Origin: Nocardioides dokdonensis FR1436
GTDB taxonomy: Bacteria; Actinomycetota; Actinomycetes; Propionibacteriales; Nocardioidaceae
Direction: 5' to 3'
Assembly (NCBI RefSeq): GCF_001653335.1
Contig: NZ_CP015079.1
Span: 2,046,001 to 2,110,000 of the forward strand
DNA: 64,000 bases
Shown here: one piece after another, positions 22,721-30,395 of the stretch
How positions within the stretch are numbered: position 1 is the first letter of the stretch
Layout of the letters: each line of letters opens with the position of its first letter
Translations under genes and position numbers: made by a program
The notes under the pieces: generated by a model
What the model was told of the DNA's origin: nothing
Databases searched by the model: none
The model's input: the letters and a program-made list of their open reading frames with translations, nothing else

Positions 22721-23655
22721 CCGCCATCGACTGCGGCACCAACACGATCAAGCTGCTCATCGGCGACGTCGACGTCGCGACCGGGAGCACCACCGACGTG
22801 GTCCGCGAGGCCCGGATGGTGCGCCTGGGGGAGGGCGTCGACCGGACCGGGCGCCTCTTCGAGGCCGCGCTGGAGCGCACCTTCGGCGCCGTCGAGGAGT
22901 ACGCCGCCCTGGTGCGCGAGCACGGCGTCGACCCGGCGCACACCAGGTTCTGCGCGACCTCCGCGACCCGCGACGCCGACAACGCCGAGGACTTCGCCGA
23001 CGGGGTCGAGGCCCGGCTCGGGGTGCGCCCCGAGGTGCTCACCGGCGGCGAGGAGGCCCGCCTGGCGTGGGCCGGGTCGGTGCGGGTGCTGCGGGAGACG
23101 CCGCGGGCCCCGGTGCTGGTCATCGATGTCGGCGGCGGCTCGACCGAGCTGGTGCTGGGTCACGACGGCGCCGACCAGGACCGGCCGGACCAGGCGCACT
23201 CCATGGACATCGGCTCGGTGCGGCTCACCGAGCGGCACCTGCACTCGGACCCGCCGACGCCCGAGGAGGTCGCGGCCTGCGTGGCCGACGTGGACGCGGC
23301 GCTCGACGAGTGCCCCGTCGCGGTCGCCGACGCCCTGAGCGTCGTCGGGGTCGCCGGCACCATCACCACGCTGGCGGCGGGGGTGCTGGGCCTGGCGGCG
23401 TACGACCGGGTCGCGATCGACCAGAGCGTCCTCGACGTCGCCGCGGTGCACCGCGAGTGCGACCGCCTCGTCGGGCTCAGCGTGGAGCAGCGCCGGGCCG
23501 AGCCGTGGATGCACCCGGGCCGCGCCGACGTCATCGCCGCGGGCGCCCTGATCGTCTCCCGGGTCCTGGCCCGCACCCGGGCCACCCGGCTGGTGGTCAG
23601 CGAGAGCGACATCCTCGACGGCATCGCCTGGGACCTCGCCGTCTCCACCCCGTGA
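22711..23655 (+). CDS. ppx: Ppx/GppA family phosphatase (exopolyphosphatase)
   Basis: Releases phosphate from polyphosphate, or converts pppGpp to ppGpp, within the ASKHA superfamily. The 314-residue single-domain protein has the phosphate-1 motif AAIDCGTNTIKLLI at the start and IDVGGGSTEL near 138. SIGSVRLTE-type and GVAGTITTLA motifs follow. It lacks the C-terminal HD domain of E. coli Ppx, as is normal for the short actinobacterial forms. GTG 22711 lies within the end of the DUF501 gene. Confidence 0.92.
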   Translation: MRVAAIDCGTNTIKLLIGDVDVATGSTTDVVREARMVRLGEGVDRTGRLFEAALERTFGAVEEYAALVREHGVDPAHTRFCATSATRDADNAEDFADGVEARLGVRPEVLTGGEEARLAWAGSVRVLRETPRAPVLVIDVGGGSTELVLGHDGADQDRPDQAHSMDIGSVRLTERHLHSDPPTPEEVAACVADVDAALDECPVAVADALSVVGVAGTITTLAAGVLGLAAYDRVAIDQSVLDVAAVHRECDRLVGLSVEQRRAEPWMHPGRADVIAAGALIVSRVLARTRATRLVVSESDILDGIAWDLAVSTP

Positions 23656-23657
23656 AG

Positions 23658-23685
23658 GTGGATTGAGGATCGCTGCACCGGGTAT
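23658..23685 (+). promoter_or_regulatory. Candidate stress-sigma-factor promoter for the YtxH-like gene
   Basis: GTGGATTG followed after 14 bases by GGGTAT (23680–23685). This resembles the GnnT–N14-16–GGGTAt pattern of SigB/SigF-type promoters in actinobacteria. It lies 32 bases upstream of the ATG of a small general-stress-like protein. Confidence 0.45.
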
Positions 23686-23717
23686 GCGGGTCGGGACACC
23701 GACGAGAGGAACGACCC

Positions 23718-23936
23718 ATGAAGAAGATCCCGATGCTCCTCGCTGCCGGAGCCGGCTACGTCCTCGGCGCCCGCGCCGGGCGCGAGCGCTACGAGCAGAT
23801 CAAGTCGCAGGCCTCCCGCGTCGCCCGGGACCCGCGGGTCCAGGACGCCACCGAGAAGGCCAAGGAGAAGGCCGGCGAGGTCGCCTCCGACGCGGCGGAC
23901 GCCGCCCGGCGCCAGGCCTCGTCCTCGACCCCCTGA
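23718..23936 (+). CDS. Small YtxH-like protein
   Basis: A 72-residue protein beginning MKKIPMLLAAGAGYVLGARAGRE, with a short hydrophobic N-terminus ending in a YxLGARAGRERY motif. An Ala/Lys/Glu-rich amphipathic helix follows. This is the layout of YtxH-type general stress proteins. A ribosome binding site GAGAGGAA precedes the ATG. The gene stands alone between ppx and a strong hairpin terminator, with a possible stress sigma promoter upstream. Confidence 0.75.
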   Translation: MKKIPMLLAAGAGYVLGARAGRERYEQIKSQASRVARDPRVQDATEKAKEKAGEVASDAADAARRQASSSTP

Positions 23937-23946
23937 CGGGCCGAAC

Positions 23947-23977
23947 CCGGTGCCTCGGGGGAGCCCCGAGGCACCGG
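23947..23977. terminator. Bidirectional intrinsic terminator hairpin
   Basis: Perfect 14-bp stem (23947–23960 with 23964–23977) around the triloop GAG, placed between the convergent YtxH-like and alcohol dehydrogenase genes. There is no T-run, as is common in high-GC actinobacteria. Confidence 0.8.
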
Positions 23978-23988
23978 CGGCGGGTCGC

Positions 23989-25170
23989 TCAGGGCGTGAA
24001 GACGGCCTTGATCATCCCGTCCTGCTTGTCCCGGAAGGTCCGGTAGGCCTCCGGCGCCTCGGCGAGCGGGAGCCGGTGGGTCACGAAGTCCTCGGTGCCC
24101 AGCGGGTCGGTGTCGTCGAGCAGCAGCGGCATGATCGCGTCGGTCCAGTGCCGGACGTTGGCCTGGCCCATCCGCAGCTGCAGCTGCTTGTCGAACATCT
24201 GCATCAGCGGCATCGGGTCCATCGCTCCGCCGTACACGCCGAGCAACGAGACCGTGCCGCCGCGGCGCACGGCGTCCAGGGACGCGTGCAGGGCCGCGAG
24301 CCGGTCGAAGCCGGCCTTCTTCATCAAGGGCTGCGCCACCGCGTCGGGCAGCAGCCCCACGGCGCGGATCGCCTTCTCGGCCACCGGGTTGCCGTGCGCC
24401 TCCATGCCCACCGCGTCGATCACCGCGTCGGCGCCGCGGCCGCCGGTGCGGCTGCGCACCTCCTCGCCCACGTCGTCGACGGCGTCGAGGTCGATCGTCT
24501 CGGCGCCGCGGGCGCGCACCCGGGCGAGCCGCTCGGGCACCCGGTCGACCACGACGACCCGGAGGCCGCGGTGCAGGGCGATGCGGGTGGCCATCTCGCC
24601 GATCGGGCCCGCGCCCATCACCAGGAGCGTGCCGTCGGCCGGGCAGTCGGCGTACTCCACGCCCTGCCAGGCCGTCGGCAGCACGTCGGAGAGGAAGACG
24701 AACCGGTCGTCCGAGGGGCCCTCGGGCACCTTCATCGGCAGGAAGTCGGCGAACGGGACGCGCATCAGCTCGGCCTGGCCGCCCGGCACGGCACCGTAGA
24801 GCGCGCTGAAGCCGAACAGGCTGGCACCGGTGCCGTGCTGGTGGTTCTGGGTGGTCTCGCACTGGCTGTGCAGACCGCGGGCGCAGGTCCAGCAGCTGCC
24901 GCAGCTGATGTTGAACGGCACCACCACGCGGTCGCCGACCCGCAGGTCGCGCACCTCGGGGCCGACCTCGCGCACGATGCCCATCGGCTCGTGGCCGATG
25001 ACGTCACCGGGGGTCATGAACGGCGACAGCGGGTCGTAGAGGTGCAGGTCGGACCCGCACAGGCCGGTGGTGGTGATCTCGATGACCGCATCGGTGGGGT
25101 CCTCGATCGTGGGGTCGGGGACCTCCTCGACGCTGATCTTGCGGGGGCCCTGCCAGGTCACTGCCTTCAT
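23989..25170 (-). CDS. Zinc-dependent alcohol dehydrogenase (formaldehyde-dehydrogenase-like)
   Basis: A 393-residue medium-chain dehydrogenase. Catalytic zinc ligands appear in TTGLCGSDLHLY (Cys) and GHEPMG (His/Glu). The structural zinc loop is CGSCWTCARGLHSQC. The nucleotide-binding GAGPIGEMA is near residue 184. The overall pattern is that of glutathione-independent formaldehyde dehydrogenase-like MDRs, but the substrate is not certain. The ATG at 25170 has GGAGCAAC ahead of it. It is divergent from the FAD/Rieske operon over 156 bases, which suggests shared control. Confidence 0.88.
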   Translation of the reverse strand: MKAVTWQGPRKISVEEVPDPTIEDPTDAVIEITTTGLCGSDLHLYDPLSPFMTPGDVIGHEPMGIVREVGPEVRDLRVGDRVVVPFNISCGSCWTCARGLHSQCETTQNHQHGTGASLFGFSALYGAVPGGQAELMRVPFADFLPMKVPEGPSDDRFVFLSDVLPTAWQGVEYADCPADGTLLVMGAGPIGEMATRIALHRGLRVVVVDRVPERLARVRARGAETIDLDAVDDVGEEVRSRTGGRGADAVIDAVGMEAHGNPVAEKAIRAVGLLPDAVAQPLMKKAGFDRLAALHASLDAVRRGGTVSLLGVYGGAMDPMPLMQMFDKQLQLRMGQANVRHWTDAIMPLLLDDTDPLGTEDFVTHRLPLAEAPEAYRTFRDKQDGMIKAVFTP

Positions 25171-25326
25171 GTTGCTCCGTTCGGTGCTGACGTCCCCGAG
25201 GGGCGAAGGTCCCACCGTGCGTGGCGCTCGCCGCGCACAGGACCTCCCTGCGGGTGAGTCGTGCCGGGCACCCGCTGGCCCAGGCTGGGCCGCATCGAAT
25301 GGCGACCCCGACAACAAGGAGTGCAC

Positions 25327-26817
25327 GTGAGCGCGCAGAGCGTGTGGTGGCAGCGCCGGGGCGACCCGCCGACCCAGCCCGAGGGCCCCGACAGCCCGGG
25401 GCCGGACGAGGTCTTCGACGCCGTGGTGGTCGGCGCCGGCGTCACCGGCCTGGCGACAGCGCTCGAGCTGGTCCGCGCGGGCCGCTCGGTGCTCGTCGTC
25501 GAGGCCCGGCACCCCGGTGCGGTCACCTCGGGCCGCACCACCGGCAAGGTCTCGGCCCTGCAGGGCACCACGCTCTCGGAGCTGCGCCGCAAGCACGGCG
25601 ACAGCGCCCGGGTCCCCGCCTACGTCGACAGCTCGCTGGCCGCGCTCGACTGGGTCGCGGCCTTCTGCGAGGAGCACCGGGTGGCGACCTCCCGCCGTGA
25701 CGCGCTCACCTACGCCGCCTCGCGCGACGAGGTGCCGACGGTGCGCGAGGAGCACGAGGCGGCGCTGTCCCTCGGGCTGCCGGTGCGCTACGAGACCGCG
25801 CCCGACCTGCCGGTCCCCGCGCACGCCGCGACCGTGCTGCCCGACCAGCTGCAGCTCGACCCCGTCGAGCTGGTGCTCGCCATGCTCGAGCAGGTCCGAT
25901 CGGGAGGCGGTCGCCTGCTCACCGGTCGCCGCGTGCAGCGGCTGCGCCAGCGCGGCGAGGTCGTGCACGTGCTGGGCGAGGACGGCCTCGACGTGCGCGG
26001 TCGCCACGTGGTGCTCGCCACCGGCGCGCCGGTGGTGGACCGCCGGATGCACTTCGCGCGCCTCACCGCGCAGCGCAGCTACCTGATGGCCTTCAGCCAC
26101 CCCGACCCGCCCGAGGTGATGGCGCTCTCGGCCGGGTCGCCGGGCCGGTCCTGGCGCGGCGGCGAGCTCGACGGGCGCCGCCTGCTGCTGGTCGGGGGAG
26201 AGGGGCACGAGACCGGCCGCGGCCCCCGCGAGAGCAGCCGCGTCGACCGGTTGCGCGAGTGGAGCCAGGAGCACTTCCCCGACGCCGTCGAGCTCGGCGC
26301 CTGGTCGGCGCAGGACTACATGTCCCTCGACGGGCTGCCCCTCGTGGGTGGGCTCGGCGGGCCCAGCTCCTCGGTGAGCGTGGCGACCGGCTACCGCAAG
26401 TGGGGCCTGACCAGCGGCATCGCCGCGGGCATCGCGCTGGCCGGCGCGCAGACCGGCTCGCCCGCCCCCTGGGCCGACGAGCTGTACACGCGCCTGCCGC
26501 GGCTGCGCGACCTGCCCGCCTTCCTGGGCGTCCAGGCCGGGGTCACGCTCGGTGAGGTCGGCGCGCTCGCCAGCGGCGTACGACGCCCGCCCTCGCGGGC
26601 CGCGGTCGAGGCGGGCGGCTGCGCGGCGCTGCCGGTGTGCACCCACCTCGGCGGCACCCTGCGCTGGAACGACCACGAGCAGACCTACGACTGCCCGCTG
26701 CACGGCTCGCGGTTCTCCGCCGACGGCGAGGTCCTCGAGGGCCCCGCCACCCGGTCGTTGGCCCGCGTGCCCGCGCTGCCCCGGCTGCCCGGCACGGGAG
26801 GGCGCTCGAGCACGTGA
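25327..26817 (+). CDS. FAD-dependent oxidoreductase with C-terminal Rieske domain
   Basis: A 496-residue protein. A DAO-type FAD oxidoreductase with dinucleotide motif VVVGAGVTGLATALE (about 35–49) is joined to a Rieske [2Fe-2S] domain. The Rieske ligands are Cys438-x-His440 in PVCTHLGG and Cys456-x2-His459 in CPLHGSRF. This layout is known as a group of FAD oxidoreductases with Rieske tails of unclear substrate. GTG 25327 is chosen over GTG 25321 because AAGGAG lies at 25316–25321. It overlaps the next gene by 4 bases and heads a five-gene operon. Confidence 0.9.
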   Translation: MSAQSVWWQRRGDPPTQPEGPDSPGPDEVFDAVVVGAGVTGLATALELVRAGRSVLVVEARHPGAVTSGRTTGKVSALQGTTLSELRRKHGDSARVPAYVDSSLAALDWVAAFCEEHRVATSRRDALTYAASRDEVPTVREEHEAALSLGLPVRYETAPDLPVPAHAATVLPDQLQLDPVELVLAMLEQVRSGGGRLLTGRRVQRLRQRGEVVHVLGEDGLDVRGRHVVLATGAPVVDRRMHFARLTAQRSYLMAFSHPDPPEVMALSAGSPGRSWRGGELDGRRLLLVGGEGHETGRGPRESSRVDRLREWSQEHFPDAVELGAWSAQDYMSLDGLPLVGGLGGPSSSVSVATGYRKWGLTSGIAAGIALAGAQTGSPAPWADELYTRLPRLRDLPAFLGVQAGVTLGEVGALASGVRRPPSRAAVEAGGCAALPVCTHLGGTLRWNDHEQTYDCPLHGSRFSADGEVLEGPATRSLARVPALPRLPGTGGRSST

Positions 26818-27452
26818 GCGACCGGAGCCACCAGCGGATCGTCGACGACCTGCTCGAGCAGCACGGGCACACGTTCGCCGCGCAGGCGGGGATCACGCTG
26901 CGCGACAAGCCGGCCCCGCTCTTCCAGCTGCTGGTCCTGGCGACGTTGTCCGCGGCCCCGATCTCCGCCGAGGTCGCGGCCGCCACCGCGCACGAGCTCT
27001 TCCGGGCCGGGTGGCGCACGCCCGAGCGGATGCGGGCCGCCACCTGGCAGCAGCGGGTCGACGCCCTCGGCCGCGGTGGCTACCGCCGCTTCGACGAGCG
27101 CACCGCGACCGTCCTCGAGGAGTCGGCAGGGCTGCTGCTGGAGCGGCACGGCGGCGACCTGCGCCGGCTGCGGCGTGCCGCTGACGGCGACCTCGACCGG
27201 CTGCTCGACGCACTGGAGGACCTCCCGCGGGTGGGGCCGTCCGGGTCGCGGATCTTCGCCCGCGAGGTGCAGGCGGTCTGGCCCGAGGTGGCGCCGTTCT
27301 TCGACGACCGGGGGCTGGACCGCGCCGGCGCGCTGGGGCTGCCCACCGACGTCGCGGAGCTCGCGGCGACCGTCGGCGGCGACCCGGCGGAGGTGGCGCG
27401 CCTCTCGGCCGCGCTCGTGCGGTCCGCGCTGGGCGCCGGTCGCCGTGGCTGA
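26814..27452 (+). CDS. HhH-GPD family endonuclease-like protein
   Basis: A 212-residue protein resembling the helix-hairpin-helix endonuclease III superfamily, with LFQLLVLATLSAAPIS near the start and a hairpin-like DLPRVGPSGSRIFAREVQ near 140–157. The catalytic Lys of Nth and the [4Fe-4S] cysteines are not visible, so it may lack glycosylase chemistry or act as a simpler DNA-binding form. GTG 26814 overlaps the upstream stop. The downstream partner is a uracil-DNA glycosylase, which supports a base-excision-repair role. Confidence 0.72.
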   Translation: MSDRSHQRIVDDLLEQHGHTFAAQAGITLRDKPAPLFQLLVLATLSAAPISAEVAAATAHELFRAGWRTPERMRAATWQQRVDALGRGGYRRFDERTATVLEESAGLLLERHGGDLRRLRRAADGDLDRLLDALEDLPRVGPSGSRIFAREVQAVWPEVAPFFDDRGLDRAGALGLPTDVAELAATVGGDPAEVARLSAALVRSALGAGRRG

Positions 27453-28173
27453 GCGGCCCGAGCCGCGCCAGCGAGATGGCCTGGGCGAGCTCGAGAGCCG
27501 CCTGGTGCAGTGCCGCGCCTGCCCCCGCCTGGTGGCGTGGCGCGAGCAGGTGGCGCGCGAGAAGCGAGCGGCGTACGCCGAGCAGGAGTACTGGGGGCGA
27601 CCGGTGCCGGGCTGGGGCGCGGGCGACCCGCGGATCCTGGTCGTGGGCCTGGCCCCGGCGGCGCACGGGGCCAACCGCACCGGCCGGATCTTCACCGGTG
27701 ACCGGTCCGGCGACTGGCTCTTCGCGAGCCTGCACCGCGTCGGGCTGGCCGCGATCGCGACCAGCACCCACGAGGGCGACGGGCAGGCGCTGCGGGGGAC
27801 CCGGCTGGTCTCGGCGGTGCGCTGCGCGCCGCCGGAGAACAAGCCCACGCCCGCCGAGCGCGACACCTGCGCGCCGTGGCTGGACGAGGAGCTCGAGCTG
27901 GTGCTGCCCGGGGTCGAGGTGGTGGTGGCCCTGGGTGCCTTCGGGTGGGCGGCGGCGCTGACCGCGCTGGCCCGGGTCGGGGCCGAGGTGCCGCGTCCGC
28001 GGCCCCGCTTCGGCCACGGGCTCGAGGTCCTGCTGCCCGTCGGCGGGCGGATGCTGACCCTGCTGGGCTGCTACCACCCGAGCCCGCACAACACCGCCAC
28101 GGGGCGCCTGACGCGGCCGATGCTGGACGAGGTGTTCGGGCGCGCGCGGTCTCTTGCGAGGATGGAGGCGTGA
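27445..28173 (+). CDS. Type 5 uracil-DNA glycosylase (UdgB-like)
   Basis: A 242-residue family-5 uracil-DNA glycosylase that removes uracil and related deaminated bases. The N-terminal CRACPRL supplies Fe-S cysteines. Motif A is GLAPAAHGANRTGRIFTGD, with further cysteines in VRCAPPENKPTPAERDTC, and the late HPSPHN motif holds the catalytic-site His. Length fits the family. It overlaps the preceding HhH gene by 8 bases and the following ACT gene by 4. Confidence 0.9.
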   Translation: MAERPEPRQRDGLGELESRLVQCRACPRLVAWREQVAREKRAAYAEQEYWGRPVPGWGAGDPRILVVGLAPAAHGANRTGRIFTGDRSGDWLFASLHRVGLAAIATSTHEGDGQALRGTRLVSAVRCAPPENKPTPAERDTCAPWLDEELELVLPGVEVVVALGAFGWAAALTALARVGAEVPRPRPRFGHGLEVLLPVGGRMLTLLGCYHPSPHNTATGRLTRPMLDEVFGRARSLARMEA

Positions 28174-28715
28174 GCACCGACCCCGCCGCCCCCACCAGCC
28201 TGCACGCCGTCACCGTCCTGGGCCACGACCGGCCCGGCATCATCGCCGAGGCGACCGGTCGCCTCGCCGAGCTGGGCCTCAACCTCGAGGACTCCTCGAT
28301 GACGCTGCTGCGCGGCCACTTCGCGATGACCCTGGTGTGCGCGGGCCCGGTCCGGGCGCTCGAGATCGAGCAGGCGCTCGCCCCGCTGACCGGCGACGGC
28401 ACGCTGACCGTGACGGTGCGCGACGTGCCCGACGAGCACGCGCAGTCACACCACACCGGATCCGGCTGGGTACTGACCGTCCACGGCGGGGACCGGGCCG
28501 GCATCGTGTCGGCCGTCGTGGGCCGGGTCGCCGAGGTCGGCGGCAACATCACCGACCTCACCACCCGCCTCGCCGGCGAGCTCTACCTGCTGATCGCCGA
28601 GATCGACCTGCCCGCGGACGCCGACGTCGCGGCCCTGGAGCGCGCCATCGGCGACGCCGCGACCGGGCTCGGCGTGGGCGCCACCCTGCGCGCTGTCGAG
28701 GCCGACGAGCTGTGA
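28170..28715 (+). CDS. ACT-domain protein (GcvR-like)
   Basis: A 181-residue protein made of two ACT domains. The first begins at HAVTVLGHDRPGIIAEATG and the second at VLTVHGGDRAGIVSAVVG; both hold the ligand-binding D-R-x-G-I turn. The double ACT layout resembles the GcvR glycine-cleavage repressor, but no DNA-binding domain is present, so it is probably an amino-acid-sensing accessory protein (inference). GTG 28170 and the stop both overlap neighbours by 4 bases. Confidence 0.85.
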   Translation: MSTDPAAPTSLHAVTVLGHDRPGIIAEATGRLAELGLNLEDSSMTLLRGHFAMTLVCAGPVRALEIEQALAPLTGDGTLTVTVRDVPDEHAQSHHTGSGWVLTVHGGDRAGIVSAVVGRVAEVGGNITDLTTRLAGELYLLIAEIDLPADADVAALERAIGDAATGLGVGATLRAVEADEL

Positions 28716-29287
28716 GCGAGCAGCCCGCTGCGACCACCGAGCACCCGGTCGCGGCCTGGAGCGAGGACGACCTGGGCGTCGAGGGGCGCGTGCTCGACGT
28801 CGTACGAGCGCCGGCGGTGGTGCTCTCGACGGTGGGGGAGCCGGTCGACCCCTGCAGCCCGGACAGCGTCCAGCTCGCCGCCGACCTCGTCGCGACCATG
28901 CGCGTCAGCCCCGGCTGCGTGGGCCTGGCCGCCCCGCAGGTCGGTGTCAGCGCCCAGATGTTCTGCGTCGACGTCTCCGAGCACCCCAAGACCCGCGGGC
29001 ACCACGGCACCTTCGTGCTGTGCAACGCCGAGGTGGTGGCCTCGAGCCGCAACGAGAAGGCCCGCGAGGGGTGCATGAGCGTCCCCGACCTGACCGGCGA
29101 CGTGAAGCGCGCCTCGCGGCTCACCGTGCGCGGCCGGCTGCCCGGCACCGGCGAGGAGGTCGAGATCGAGACCTCGGCCTTCGAGGCCCGCGCGCTGCAG
29201 CACGAGATCGACCACTGCCAGGGCCTGCTCTTCGTGGACCGGGCCGCCGGCGCGCACGCGATCTACTCCCGCAAGACCTACCTGTGA
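28712..29287 (+). CDS. def: Peptide deformylase
   Basis: Removes the N-formyl group from nascent proteins. The 191-residue enzyme carries the three standard motifs: GLAAPQVG, EGCMS (Cys metal ligand) and HEIDH (two His ligands and catalytic Glu). The second motif has Met instead of Leu. The N-terminal extension of about 30 residues is common in actinobacteria. The GTG overlaps the ACT gene. It closes the operon, and a palindromic repeat and a tRNA gene follow. Confidence 0.96.
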   Translation: MSEQPAATTEHPVAAWSEDDLGVEGRVLDVVRAPAVVLSTVGEPVDPCSPDSVQLAADLVATMRVSPGCVGLAAPQVGVSAQMFCVDVSEHPKTRGHHGTFVLCNAEVVASSRNEKAREGCMSVPDLTGDVKRASRLTVRGRLPGTGEEVEIETSAFEARALQHEIDHCQGLLFVDRAAGAHAIYSRKTYL

Positions 29288-29303
29288 TCCGCCCCTGACC
29301 CCG

Positions 29304-29362
29304 CCCGCGGGACGTCATACGCTCGGCACCGACGTACGTCCCGCCCGTATGACGTCCCGCGG
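29304..29362. repeat. REP-like palindrome, copy 1
   Basis: Perfect 17-bp arms (29305–29321 and 29346–29362, core GGGACGTCATACG) around a 24-base spacer that itself contains GACGTACGTC. The same structure recurs at 62950–62999 with a spacer of identical length and 20 of 24 matching bases. It sits between def and the tRNA gene. Confidence 0.85.
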
Positions 29363-29375
29363 CCGGGACGGACCG

Positions 29376-29452
29376 GCCCCCGTATCCCAATCGGCAGAGG
29401 AAACCGCCTTAAAAGCGGCTCAGTCTGGGTTCGAGTCCCAGCGGGGGCACCA
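29376..29452 (+). tRNA. tRNA-Leu (anticodon UAA) with a short variable loop
   Basis: Cloverleaf read directly. The acceptor stem GCCCCCG/CGGGGGC has 7 pairs and the D stem TCC/GGA has GG in its loop. The anticodon loop CTTAAAA gives UAA. The T arm is CTGGG-TTCGAGT-CCCAG, the discriminator is A, and the CCA end is encoded (29450–29452). UAA reads the leucine codon UUA. The variable region is only about five bases (TCAGT) and lacks the long arm expected of leucine tRNAs. The top anticodon-stem pair is A·C. I recall similar short UAA tRNAs annotated as Leu in other actinobacteria but cannot verify that here. Confidence 0.88.
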
Positions 29453-29617
29453 CGCGCAGGGGGTAGGCTCGCGGGTGGGGAGGGATAGAGCACCGGCCGC
29501 GAATGCCCCCCATCCTGTGGTCGATGCTCCTGCCCCCGGCAGGGCCGTGCGTGGGCCCCGGCCCGCGAGAACCACCCCCCGGCCCTGCCGTCACCCACCC
29601 GGTTGCATAGTGGAGCA

Positions 29618-30244
29618 ATGAGCGAGCACGGGGCCGGTCCGATGTGGACCGCGGAGTTCTGGGACGAGCGCTACGCCGAGAAGTCGGCCATCTGGAGCGG
29701 GCGGCCCAACGCGCGGCTGGTGGAGCACGTCGCCTCGCTGCCACCCGGCACGGCGCTCGACGTCGGCTGCGGGGAGGGTGCCGACGCGCTGTGGCTGGCC
29801 GGCCGCGGCTGGCAGGTCACCGGGGTCGACCTCTCGCAGGTCGCCCTGGACCGGGCGGCCGCCCGGGCCCGCGAGGAGGGCCTCGAGATCGACCTGCGCC
29901 AGCGCGACCTCATCAGCGCCCCGGTGCCCGGCACGTTCGACCTGGTCTCGGTGTTCTTCATGCACGTCCCGCGCCCGGTCTTCGACGGCCTCTACGCCAA
30001 GCTCGCCGCGGCGGTCCGTCCCGGCGGTTCGCTGCTCGTGGTGGCCCACCACCCCGACGACGAGCACACCGGGGTCCGTCGTCCGCGCGGCGAGGACCTG
30101 CTCTTCGGCCCGGAGCGGGTCACGGCCCTGCTCGACGACGGCGAGTGGGACGTGCGGGTCGCCGACACCCCCACCCGCAGCCAGGACCTCGACGGCGCGC
30201 CGGTGACGGTCACCGACACGGTCGTGCACTCCGTACGCCGCTGA
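29618..30244 (+). CDS. Class I SAM-dependent methyltransferase
   Basis: A 208-residue methyltransferase with the SAM-binding motif I ALDVGCGEGADALWLA near residue 46. The acidic end of strand 2 is VTGVDLS, and motif IV-like DLVSVFFMHVPR follows. The overall form resembles TehB-like small methyltransferases. ATG 29618 is preferred over the in-frame TTG 15 bases upstream. CATAGT at 29606–29611 lies 6 bases ahead, fitting a leaderless start. The substrate is unknown. Two GTTC–GAAC palindromes follow its stop. Confidence 0.88.
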   Translation: MSEHGAGPMWTAEFWDERYAEKSAIWSGRPNARLVEHVASLPPGTALDVGCGEGADALWLAGRGWQVTGVDLSQVALDRAAARAREEGLEIDLRQRDLISAPVPGTFDLVSVFFMHVPRPVFDGLYAKLAAAVRPGGSLLVVAHHPDDEHTGVRRPRGEDLLFGPERVTALLDDGEWDVRVADTPTRSQDLDGAPVTVTDTVVHSVRR

Positions 30245-30252
30245 CGGCCCCC

Positions 30253-30298
30253 AGTTCTCGGGAACTTCTCAGCCGGGCCCGACACGTTCCGGGAACGT
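30253..30298. promoter_or_regulatory. Two tandem palindromes upstream of the BI-1 gene
   Basis: AGTTCTCGGGAACTT at 30253–30267 and the perfect palindrome ACGTTCCGGGAACGT at 30284–30298 share GTTC–n3-4–GAAC half-sites. Their centres are 31 bases apart, about three helical turns. A TACAGT -10-like hexamer at 30333–30338 lies downstream. They look like paired operator sites; the regulator is unknown. Confidence 0.5.
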
Positions 30299-30395
30299 CG
30301 ACGCCCGGCCCTGCGTTGCACACAGCAGAGCCACTACAGTGGAACGATTGCAGCGGCCGCGAGAGCGGCCACCACCCGGCCTCCAAGGAGAGACC

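Noticed and set aside
29376..29452. bldA-type regulatory tRNA
   Set aside because: The anticodon matches, but the long variable arm of bldA is missing and no developmental gene is near. The shared anticodon alone is not enough.
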